From Claveliimonas ammoniilytica (lineage in GTDB: Bacteria; Bacillota; Clostridia; Lachnospirales; Lachnospiraceae): a stretch of DNA of 64,000 bases. The translations under genes were made by a program, and so were the position numbers. Within the stretch, counting starts at the first letter, position 1; each line of letters opens with the position of its first letter. The notes under the pieces are model-generated. The model had not been told where the DNA came from and did not search any database. It worked only from the letters and a program-made list of their open reading frames with translations. This document shows, piece by piece, positions 35,064 through 42,738 of this stretch. The stretch is from positions 1-64,000 of the forward strand of contig NZ_JAOQJV010000009.1 of assembly GCF_025567415.1 (NCBI RefSeq), read 5' to 3'.

Positions 35064-35083
35064 ATGTGAAAATATAGTATTAT
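35055..35083 (+). promoter_or_regulatory. Possible promoter for the WbaP-like gene
   Basis: TTGCTC (35055-35060) overlapping the terminator foot, 17-bp spacer, TATTAT (35078-35083). A start near 35090 would leave almost no leader and put the GAGG ribosome site (35084-35087) outside the mRNA, so either the gene starts later (TTG 35117) or this match is chance. Confidence 0.35.
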
Positions 35084-35098
35084 GAGGAATGAGAAATA

Positions 35099-36520
35099 AT
35101 GGAAGTTGGTGACCCCTTGATTAAGAATAATCAGCAATTATTAAATAGAATTCACGTAGTGCTGGATGCGGTTGTAATGGTGATAGCATATATGCTTGCC
35201 TGGTTTTTTAGATTCCGCTCCGGCTTTTTTGCATTAGATGCCTGGTATCTGTCATTGCAGGCATATATGCGTGCACTCATTTTTGTGGTGCCGGGATATC
35301 TGATCTTATATTATGCATTTCAGCTATATACTCCGAAACGTGTGCAGGGAAGAAGACTGGAAGCCTGGCATGTAGTACAGGCCAATGTAACAGGTATCGC
35401 ATGTTTTATTATGATCCTGTATCTGCGCCATCAGACCGATTATTCCAGAAAGATGCTGTTTGTGTTCTTATGTATTAATATCTTTCTGGATGTACTGATG
35501 CGTAATGTTATTCGGATATTTCTGCGGAAGATTCGGAAGAATGGATTGAATCAGAAGCAGATCCTGTTGATCGGTTACAGCCGTGCAGCAGAAGAGTATA
35601 TTGATCGCATTATCCAGAATCCGGAATGGGGATATACGGTACGAGGCATTTTGGCTGACAATATGCCGAGAGGCACCATGTATCGGGGGTATAAAGTGAT
35701 CGGAAGAATCGATAATTTATCCATTATCTTACCGGAAAATCGCCTGGATGAGATTGTGATCACACTTGGACTGGCAGAATATCACAAGCTGGAACGGATT
35801 GTAGGCATGTGCGAGAAGTCCGGAGTGCATACGAAATTTATTCCTGATTATAATAATGTCATACCGACGAAGCCTTATACGGAAGATATTCAGGGACTTC
35901 CTGTGATCAATATCCGTCGGGTTCCGCTTCATGATCCATTGAATCGATTCATGAAGCGTGGGGTGGATATCTTTGGCGCAACAGTAGCATTGATATTATT
36001 CTCGCCTGTGATGTTGGGAACTATGATCGCAATTAAGGTGAGTTCACCTGGACCTCTGATTTTTAAACAAGAGAGAGTAGGACTTAAGAATAAACCGTTT
36101 ATGATGTACAAGTTCCGCTCAATGGTAGTACAGACAGAGGAAGAAGAAAAGAAAGGATGGACAACCAAGAACGATCCACGAGTGACCAGGGTTGGCAAAT
36201 TCATCCGAAAAACAAGTATTGACGAGCTTCCACAGCTGTTTAATGTGTTTAAGGGAGATATGAGTCTGGTTGGGCCAAGACCGGAGCGGACACAGTTTGT
36301 AGAGCAGTTCAAAGAAGAGATACCGAGATATATGGTAAAACACCAGGTTCGTCCGGGACTGACCGGATGGGCACAGGTGAATGGGTACAGGGGAGATACA
36401 TCCATTCGTAAGAGAATTGATTGTGATCTGTATTATGTAGAGAACTGGACATTAGGATTGGACTTTAAGATACTGATTATGACATTTTTTAAGGGGTTTG
36501 TAAATAAAAACGCATATTGA
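35099..36520 (+). CDS. Polyprenyl-phosphate glycosyl-1-phosphate transferase (WbaP/CpsE-like)
   Basis: 473-aa initiating enzyme that loads the first sugar-1-phosphate on undecaprenyl phosphate. Four or five N-terminal TMs (within ~15-130), a CoA-binding-like Rossmann domain (~140-260, LLIGYSRAAEEYID), one further TM (KRGVDIFGATVALILFSPV) and the cytoplasmic catalytic domain: KQERVGLKNKPFMMYKFRSM, RKTSIDELPQLFNVFKGDMSLVGPRPE split over ~370-400, and RPGLTGWAQVNGY. Full length. Starts a region with LCP ligases. Start codon is uncertain (ATG 35099 or TTG 35117). The sugar is often Glc, Gal or GalNAc; not decidable here. Confidence 0.92.
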   Translation: MEVGDPLIKNNQQLLNRIHVVLDAVVMVIAYMLAWFFRFRSGFFALDAWYLSLQAYMRALIFVVPGYLILYYAFQLYTPKRVQGRRLEAWHVVQANVTGIACFIMILYLRHQTDYSRKMLFVFLCINIFLDVLMRNVIRIFLRKIRKNGLNQKQILLIGYSRAAEEYIDRIIQNPEWGYTVRGILADNMPRGTMYRGYKVIGRIDNLSIILPENRLDEIVITLGLAEYHKLERIVGMCEKSGVHTKFIPDYNNVIPTKPYTEDIQGLPVINIRRVPLHDPLNRFMKRGVDIFGATVALILFSPVMLGTMIAIKVSSPGPLIFKQERVGLKNKPFMMYKFRSMVVQTEEEEKKGWTTKNDPRVTRVGKFIRKTSIDELPQLFNVFKGDMSLVGPRPERTQFVEQFKEEIPRYMVKHQVRPGLTGWAQVNGYRGDTSIRKRIDCDLYYVENWTLGLDFKILIMTFFKGFVNKNAY

Positions 36521-36539
36521 TCGAAGGGGAGACAGAGAT

Positions 36540-37649
36540 ATGGGACAGAGAGACGACCGGAGACTGGCAAGAAAAAAACAGGAGATGCGCAGACAGAAGA
36601 GAAGAAAGAAGCGCAGAAGACGGATCGTGTTTCTGATAGCAGAGATATTGATATTATGCATTCTTGGTGTGATTGCCTATGGAATGTTTAAATTAGATAA
36701 GCTGAATGTGAATCCATTGAAGAATCTGACAAATAATGGAATCAGCCAGGACGGTTATATGAATGTGGCGATATTTGGTGATGACAGGCGACCGGAGGAC
36801 ACAGGTAATGCACGCAGCGACTGCATTATCATAGCAAGCATTAATAATGACACAAAAGAAGTGAAGCTGGTGTCTGTATATCGGGATACGCTCCTGAATA
36901 CAGAAGATGATACGTATGATAAAGCTAATTCAGCATATGCCGTTGGTGGGGCAGAAGCTGCGGTTAATATGTTGAACCGCAATCTGGATCTGGATATTCA
37001 GGATTATGTCAGTGTGAATTTTCTGGCAGTTGCAGATGTAGTAGATCTGCTGGGCGGTATAGATCTGGATCTTACGGATGAAGAAGTGGTACACATGAAT
37101 AACTATTGTGTAGAGACTTCTGAAATTACAGGTAAAGAATACAAGAAGATTGAGCCTGAAGTGGCAGGAACCTATCATTTGAATGGAGTGCAGGCGGTAT
37201 CTTACAGTCGTATTCGTTATACAGAAGGTGGAGATTTTCAGAGGACATCCAGACAGCGCCTTGTGATTGAAAAGATTGCAGAGAAAGCAAAAAAGGCAGA
37301 CTTAAGTACCATCAATAAAATTATCGATGCGGTCTTTCCTGAGATTACGACCAGTTTTACATCGGGGGAGATTGTGAAAATGAGTACCGGTCTTCTGCAG
37401 TATTCCATTGGTGATAATGAAGGATTTCCAATGGATAATGAGACACCGGATTCGATACCGGGGTATCAGGGGTCCTATGTTGTGCCGAAGGGATTAGAAG
37501 AAAATGTAATCAAGCTTCATAAGTTTCTGTTCCCTGATGAGGATTATGCACCGACAGATACTGTGAAAGAGATCAGTGATCACATTAAGGATGTGACGGG
37601 TATTTATCCTGATGATTCAGAAGATAGTACAGAGGATAATGGAGAATAA
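36540..37649 (+). CDS. LCP family (LytR-CpsA-Psr) cell wall ligase
   Basis: 369 aa. Very basic cytosolic N-terminus (first ~30 residues, many R/K), one TM (~30-50), then the external LCP domain: NVAIFGDDRR, RSDCIIIASINNDTKEVKLVSVYRDTLL, NFLAVADVVDLLGGIDL, YSRIRYTEGGDFQRTSRQR (conserved Arg cluster that holds polyprenyl pyrophosphate). LCP enzymes join undecaprenyl-linked glycopolymers to peptidoglycan. Lies 19 nt after the WbaP-like gene, arguing that this polymer is wall-linked. Closely related to the second LCP at 39742. Confidence 0.93.
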   Translation: MGQRDDRRLARKKQEMRRQKRRKKRRRRIVFLIAEILILCILGVIAYGMFKLDKLNVNPLKNLTNNGISQDGYMNVAIFGDDRRPEDTGNARSDCIIIASINNDTKEVKLVSVYRDTLLNTEDDTYDKANSAYAVGGAEAAVNMLNRNLDLDIQDYVSVNFLAVADVVDLLGGIDLDLTDEEVVHMNNYCVETSEITGKEYKKIEPEVAGTYHLNGVQAVSYSRIRYTEGGDFQRTSRQRLVIEKIAEKAKKADLSTINKIIDAVFPEITTSFTSGEIVKMSTGLLQYSIGDNEGFPMDNETPDSIPGYQGSYVVPKGLEENVIKLHKFLFPDEDYAPTDTVKEISDHIKDVTGIYPDDSEDSTEDNGE

Positions 37650-37659
37650 GGAGCAGTGC

Positions 37660-38631
37660 ATGTGTAAAGTAACGGTAATAATACCGAATTATAATGGTGA
37701 AAAATATCTGGTGCCGTGTCTTGCGTCTTTGTATGAAGAGACCAGGACAGAGATAAAAGTAATTGTAGTGGACAATGGCTCAAAGGATGACAGTTTGAAC
37801 AGAGCTATAAAGTTGTATCCACAGACTAGAATAATACGTCTGGATTGCAATTATGGATTCTGCGGGGCTGTGAATGAAGGCATTACAGCTTCGGATACGG
37901 AATATGTATTGTTACTGAATAATGATACGTTGGTGAGAAAAGGCTTTGTAGAAGCCCTTCTTCGCAGAATAGAACGGAGCGAAAAGATCTTTTCAGTAGA
38001 AGCGAAGATGCTTCAGTATCAGGATGAAGCCAGAATTGACAGTGCGGGTACGTATTATAATGCGCTTGGATGGGCATTTGCCAGAGGAAAAGATCAGTCA
38101 GCAAAGAAGTATAATTACTGTGTGAAGACATTTGCAGCATGTGGTGGTGCAGCAATATACCGTAGAAAAGTATTTGACGAAATCGGACTATTTGATGAAC
38201 GCCATTTTGCATATCTGGAGGATATTGATATCGGATATCGTGCAAGATTATATGGATATGTGAATGTATATGAGCCAAAGGCTGAGGTCGTTCATGTGGG
38301 AAGTGCATCCAGCGGTTCCAGATATAATGAATTTAAAGTACAGTATTCGTCTAAGAACAATATTTATCTGATTTACAAAAATATGCCAACATGGCAGATT
38401 ATATTAAACCTGCCGTTCCTGGCAGCAGGATTTGGAGTTAAGACTGCCTTTTTTATAAAGAAGGGATTAGGAGTTACATATCTGAAAGGTCTGGCAGAGG
38501 GTGTTCGGATGTGTGATAAGAAATATAAAGTACATACAGAAAAAGCGGACTGGCGACAATGCCTCGGGATTCAATGGGAATTATGGGTGAATGTGATTCG
38601 CAGGTTTTCTGATATGGGTGAAGAGGAATAG
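37660..38631 (+). CDS. Glycosyltransferase family 2
   Basis: 323 aa from ATG 37660, six bases after AAGGAG; earlier in-frame ATGs overlap the LCP gene. VTVIIPNYNGEKYL, VDNGSKDDSL, LNNDTLV and GGAAIYRRKVFDEIGLFDE with YLEDIDIGYRA are the hallmarks of rhamnosyltransferase-like GT2 (WbbL type). A hydrophobic C-terminal segment (about 250-272) anchors it to the membrane. Possibly adds rhamnose next to the initiating sugar; inferred. Confidence 0.87.
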   Translation: MCKVTVIIPNYNGEKYLVPCLASLYEETRTEIKVIVVDNGSKDDSLNRAIKLYPQTRIIRLDCNYGFCGAVNEGITASDTEYVLLLNNDTLVRKGFVEALLRRIERSEKIFSVEAKMLQYQDEARIDSAGTYYNALGWAFARGKDQSAKKYNYCVKTFAACGGAAIYRRKVFDEIGLFDERHFAYLEDIDIGYRARLYGYVNVYEPKAEVVHVGSASSGSRYNEFKVQYSSKNNIYLIYKNMPTWQIILNLPFLAAGFGVKTAFFIKKGLGVTYLKGLAEGVRMCDKKYKVHTEKADWRQCLGIQWELWVNVIRRFSDMGEEE

Positions 38632-38638
38632 GATAATT

Positions 38639-39661
38639 ATGAAGAGACTACTGTTGATTGCTCCGGTATTTTTTGGATATTATAAGGATATGATACTGGA
38701 GGCAGAAGAACTGGGATATCATGTGGATTATCTGTGCGATGCACCGAGCAATTCCAACATATCCAAAGCACTTGGCAGGATTAATAAAAAGCTGATCAGT
38801 GGATCAGCAAAAAGATATTACAACGAAAAAGCACTGCCGCTGGTTGAAAAAGAGCAATATGACAAGGTTCTTTTAGTAGCTGGCATGACTTGTGCGTTCA
38901 CTTCAGATATGTTTTGTGAGATGCGGAGATTACAAAGACAGGCAGAATTTATTTTGTACCAGTGGGATTCAGAAGTGAATCTCCCATATTGTAAGAGTAT
39001 ACATCCATATTTTGACAGGATCTATACATTTGAAAAGGCAGATGCAGAACGGAATTCGACCTATCGGTTTATGCCGACGTTTTACACAAAAATTTATGAA
39101 AAAATCGGAAAAAAAGAGCGGCCGATGCCAAGGTATGACTGCTTCTATGTAGGAACCGCACATCCTAAGAAATATCTGGAAATCAATCGGATGGCGGAAG
39201 ATTTGAAACCGGAACTGCCAAGGCAGTTTATATATCATTATATTCCGTCGGTCTTGAAATATGTATATCATAAAGTGACGGCGAAGGAATACCGGCATGC
39301 GAGATATCGAGACTTTCAGAAAGTTAAGCTGTCCGGTGCGGATATCATGAAGGGGATGGAAGTATCTACCTGCATTCTGGATGCTCCGCAGGGAGGACAG
39401 ACTGGACTCACACTTCGTTGCTTTGAATGTATGGGGGCGAAGCGGAAATTGATTACGACGAATGTCGATATTGTGAATTATGATTTTTACAGAGCAAGTA
39501 ACATTCTGGTGTATCCGGGGACAATAGAAGAACGGAAAGCTTTTTTCGAGAATTCTTATGAGGAGCTTCCAGAAGAATTGTACAGAAAATACAGCATGAA
39601 CAGTTGGATGAAACGGCTGTTATCAGGCGAGGAATCTCAAAAACTACCGGAAAATCATTGA
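38639..39661 (+). CDS. Probable GT-B-like surface polysaccharide glycosyltransferase
   Basis: 340 aa, start at ATG 38639 (AGGA upstream; a GTG at 38618 overlaps the GT2). The sequence alternates beta/alpha: LLLIAPVFFGYYKDM at the N-terminus, YQWDSEVNLPY mid-way, CFYVGTAHPKKYLEI, and a C-terminal TLRCFECMGAKRKLITTN with DFYRASNILVYPG. This resembles CgeB-like or DUF-type capsular transferases with a GT-B shape, but I see no decisive motif. Context, between GT2 and LCP genes, supports a glycan role. Confidence 0.55.
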   Translation: MKRLLLIAPVFFGYYKDMILEAEELGYHVDYLCDAPSNSNISKALGRINKKLISGSAKRYYNEKALPLVEKEQYDKVLLVAGMTCAFTSDMFCEMRRLQRQAEFILYQWDSEVNLPYCKSIHPYFDRIYTFEKADAERNSTYRFMPTFYTKIYEKIGKKERPMPRYDCFYVGTAHPKKYLEINRMAEDLKPELPRQFIYHYIPSVLKYVYHKVTAKEYRHARYRDFQKVKLSGADIMKGMEVSTCILDAPQGGQTGLTLRCFECMGAKRKLITTNVDIVNYDFYRASNILVYPGTIEERKAFFENSYEELPEELYRKYSMNSWMKRLLSGEESQKLPENH

Positions 39662-39686
39662 AATTTTACTGTAAATGGGGTAATAT
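39658..39686 (+). promoter_or_regulatory. Likely promoter of the second LCP gene
   Basis: TTGAAA (39658-39663, overlapping the preceding stop codon), 17-bp spacer, TAATAT (39681-39686). The leader contains a palindrome TTGTTAACAA (39706-39715) followed by the near-copy TTGTTACAA, a possible operator. Confidence 0.5.
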
Positions 39687-39741
39687 GTAAGGCGAGTTAT
39701 TACGTTTGTTAACAAATTGTTACAAAAGAAAGGATGTTACG

Positions 39742-41049
39742 ATGGCGAGAAGATCACACAGACGGAGAAGACATGGCTTGGCTTCCTGGTCAATCGGGAA
39801 GAAGCTGGGTGTGATTCTTGGTGGTACATTTGCAGCAGTTGCAGCGACGGGTGTTGTACTTGTAGCCAGTAAGATGACGAAGATAGAGACAACGGAACTT
39901 GATACAGATAAGTTGAATATAGCGGAGACCAGTGAAGAACAGGAGACTGGCTATCTGAATGTTGCATTGTTTGGCTTGGATTCCAGAGAAGGAGATCTTG
40001 GCAAGGGCAATCGGAGTGATACAATGATGATTGCCAGCCTGAATAAGGCGACCGGAGAGGTGAAACTGGTTTCAGTATACCGTGATACGTTACTGGAACT
40101 GGATGATGGCAGTTATAATAAGGCAAATGCAGCCTATGCATTTGGCGGACCGGAAGGTGCTATTTCGTTGATCAACCGTAATATGGATATGGATATTTCA
40201 AAGTATGTTGCGGTGAATTTTAATGCGCTTGTTGATGTAATCGATGCATTGGGTGGTCTTGATATTACACTGACAGATGCGGAAGTAGTGCATATGAATA
40301 ACTATTGTGTAGAGACATCTAAAGTTACGGGTGCGGATTACACAAAGATTGAACCGGAAGTTGCAGGTACTTATCATTTGAATGGAGTGCAGGCAGTGTC
40401 TTACAGTCGTATTCGATATACAGGAGGAGGCGATTTTGAGCGTACCTCCAGACAGCGTCATGTACTGGAATTGATCGCTGAGAAAGCGCAGAGTGCAAGC
40501 TTCAGTACCTTGAATAAGATTATTGACAAAGTATTCCCACAGGTATCTACGAATTTCACGATTGCAGAGATGATCGCGTATGCTAAGGATATTGCAAAGT
40601 ATAAACTGGGGGACAGCATGGGATTCCCGGATAACAACTCATTTGATATGTTGGATGTTGTTGGAAGTGTGGTAATTCCGGAGACGCTGACTTCGAATGT
40701 GGAGGATGTACATAAGTTCCTGTTCGGGGATGATGGTTATACCATTTCTTCGAATATTACAGATATAGAAGATGGCATTCGTGAGAAATGCACACATAAG
40801 GCAACCAGTGATTCTGTGATTGAGAGTGATGATGATTATGGATCCGGTTCTGGAACATCCAATGATTATAGTAATTCTGGCAGCTCGAATAGTAACTATA
40901 ACAACAGCTATAATAATAGTTATAATAATTCGGGCAGTTCAAGTGGTACAGGCAGCGGATCAGGAACAGGCGATTCAGGCGGCGGAAGTGATTACGGAGA
41001 CTACGGCGGAGGATCTGACGGAGATTATTCTGGGGAAGACTATGATTAA
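39742..41049 (+). CDS. LCP family cell wall ligase with Ser/Asn/Gly/Tyr-rich tail
   Basis: 435 aa; ATG 39742 after AAAGGA. Basic N-terminus (RRSHRRRRHG), one TM (~21-43), LCP domain ending ~355 with NVALFGLDSREGDLGKGNRSDTM, VSVYRDTLLEL and YSRIRYTGGGDFERTSRQR. The block around HMNNYCVETS and TYHLNGVQAVSYSRIRYT is almost identical to the LCP at 36540, so the pair arose by duplication. A ~65-residue low-complexity tail (repeated YNNSYNNS, then G/S/D/Y) is unique to this copy and probably threads through the wall. Confidence 0.92.
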   Translation: MARRSHRRRRHGLASWSIGKKLGVILGGTFAAVAATGVVLVASKMTKIETTELDTDKLNIAETSEEQETGYLNVALFGLDSREGDLGKGNRSDTMMIASLNKATGEVKLVSVYRDTLLELDDGSYNKANAAYAFGGPEGAISLINRNMDMDISKYVAVNFNALVDVIDALGGLDITLTDAEVVHMNNYCVETSKVTGADYTKIEPEVAGTYHLNGVQAVSYSRIRYTGGGDFERTSRQRHVLELIAEKAQSASFSTLNKIIDKVFPQVSTNFTIAEMIAYAKDIAKYKLGDSMGFPDNNSFDMLDVVGSVVIPETLTSNVEDVHKFLFGDDGYTISSNITDIEDGIREKCTHKATSDSVIESDDDYGSGSGTSNDYSNSGSSNSNYNNSYNNSYNNSGSSSGTGSGSGTGDSGGGSDYGDYGGGSDGDYSGEDYD

Positions 41050-41086
41050 TAAGTCGTGTGAGATACGGGAAAGGATAAAGTAAGTT

Positions 41087-42646
41087 ATGAAGAAACTGAA
41101 AAAATTAGCTGCACTGATGCTTTGTACAGCTATGACATTTATGATGTGTGGTATAGTATCATCGGCAGCCAGTGGTCAGCTGAGATTTTCTGATCCGTCT
41201 ACAACAGTAGGTGCAACGGTTGAGATTACTGCAAAGCTGAGTGCGGATGAAAGTCTGAGCGAAGCCAGTGCAACACTGACATATGATACAACAGCATTAA
41301 AGTTTATCAGTGGAGAGAATGCGACAGCATCTAATGGACAGATTGAACTGGAAGGATCTGGAAGCGGTAATACAGAGATGAGCTGGACATTGAAGTTTCA
41401 GGCATTATCTGAGGGGACTACGACAGTAAATATTTCCAAAGTAACAGCCAGTGCGTCTTCAGGAGACGATGTGACAGTTGTAGAGGGTAGCTCGACCGTT
41501 ACAATCGGAGAAGGGGATCCGTCTCTGATCACAGATGATGAAGAGACTACAGAGTCATCTGGTAATGGTGGGGATATTGAGATTGACGGAGAGACTTATT
41601 CTGTTGTTACAGATATTCCGGAGGTATTGATCCCAGATGGATTTGTAACGGCTGATATGCCTTATAATGGTAATACTTATGCGGCTACCAAGCAGGAAAG
41701 TGGTAAGATGTATGCTATTTATCTGAAGGATGCCAATGAGGAAGAAGATTTCTGGCTGTATGATCCGGATAAAGATAAGTTTTCTCCATTTGAACAGGTA
41801 AGTATTTCCAGTGACCGTTACATTGTCCTGTTGTCCGAGGATAAGACCAAAGATCTGCCGGATACATTGCAGAAGACGACGATGACGGTAGAGGGAAAAG
41901 AGTTTCCAGCATGGCAGAATACGGATGACAGTTCTTATTATGTGGTATATGCAGTGAACAGTGATGGAGAAGAAGGCTTCTACCAGTATGATACGGTAGA
42001 TGAAACCTATCAGAGATACACACCGGAGACGAAAGATAAAGAAGAAGACACAACAAAGCTTGGTGGTCTTCTGAATAAACTGCGCACAAATCTGGATAAG
42101 GTAATTCTGGTCGCATGGGGAATCTTCCTTGTGATGCTGATTATCCTGATCATTCTTGCAATCAAGCTACGCCATCGCAATCTGGAACTTGATGATCTGT
42201 ACGAAGAATATGATATTGATGACGAGCCGGAACCGGTAAAAGAGAGCAAGAAAGAGAAAAAGGCAAGAAAGAAAGCGGAAAAAGAAGCGAAGAAGTCCAA
42301 GAAATCTAAAAAGAAGTCGGAAGATGATTTCTATGATTTTGATGACGAAGATGATGAATATGATCTGGATGACGATGATGAAGATGAGATGTATGAGGAC
42401 GAGGATGACTATGACGAATACGATGAGTATGAAGAGGAGCCATTCAAAGAATACAATCCTTCCGACTATGAGGATGACAGTGATATCGATGATCTGGATG
42501 AAATTCTGAATGCACGTGTGCGTGTAAAGAAGAGTGCGCCACGAAGAACTGCACAGACTTCAGCAAGACCGAAAAGTAATCAGAGAAGAGTAGGTCACTC
42601 AGAAGCAGATGATACATTCAAAATGGATCTGATCGATCTTGATTAA
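41087..42646 (+). CDS. Secreted-face cohesin-domain protein with one TM and a long charged cytosolic tail
   Basis: 519 aa. Signal peptide (1-28, ending VSSAAS), cohesin-like beta domain (~29-148: LRFSDPSTTVGATVEITAKL, SEASATLTYDTTALKFISG), acidic linker, a region with two related strands (EEDFWLYDPDKDKFSPF and GEEGFYQYDTVDETYQRY), one TM (~339-361), then ~158 cytosolic residues: a Lys-rich stretch (KKEKKARKKAEKEAKKSKK), a run of almost only D/E/Y, and a basic end capped by FKMDLIDLD. Cohesin domains bind dockerins or similar ligands outside the cell; no dockerin partner is seen in the window. Located 37 nt after an LCP gene, likely same operon. Function unknown. Confidence 0.8.
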   Translation: MKKLKKLAALMLCTAMTFMMCGIVSSAASGQLRFSDPSTTVGATVEITAKLSADESLSEASATLTYDTTALKFISGENATASNGQIELEGSGSGNTEMSWTLKFQALSEGTTTVNISKVTASASSGDDVTVVEGSSTVTIGEGDPSLITDDEETTESSGNGGDIEIDGETYSVVTDIPEVLIPDGFVTADMPYNGNTYAATKQESGKMYAIYLKDANEEEDFWLYDPDKDKFSPFEQVSISSDRYIVLLSEDKTKDLPDTLQKTTMTVEGKEFPAWQNTDDSSYYVVYAVNSDGEEGFYQYDTVDETYQRYTPETKDKEEDTTKLGGLLNKLRTNLDKVILVAWGIFLVMLIILIILAIKLRHRNLELDDLYEEYDIDDEPEPVKESKKEKKARKKAEKEAKKSKKSKKKSEDDFYDFDDEDDEYDLDDDDEDEMYEDEDDYDEYDEYEEEPFKEYNPSDYEDDSDIDDLDEILNARVRVKKSAPRRTAQTSARPKSNQRRVGHSEADDTFKMDLIDLD

Positions 42647-42652
42647 AACATC

Positions 42653-42688
42653 AAAGGAGGATGCGGAATATTGTATCCTCCTTTTGTG
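42653..42688 (+). terminator. Terminator after the cohesin-domain gene
   Basis: Perfect 10-bp stem AAAGGAGGAT / ATCCTCCTTT (42653-42662, 42675-42684), 12-nt loop, T run merging with the 3' arm. TATAAT at 42691-42696 just after it may be the -10 for glmS, but I see no good -35. Confidence 0.7.
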
Positions 42689-42738
42689 TATATAATGAAC
42701 CAACAGGGAGTATAAAACTTGAAAGGAGAACATTCATT

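Noticed and set aside
39706..39727. TTGTTAACAA palindrome as a Rex-type redox operator
   Set aside because: It lacks the central spacer of known Rex sites and the LCP gene is not a usual Rex target; kept only as a note in the promoter entry.
42647..42738. Possible glmS ribozyme upstream of glmS
   Set aside because: Only 92 nt, filled by the upstream gene's terminator and a -10-like box; too short for the ribozyme core and none of its conserved pairing is seen.
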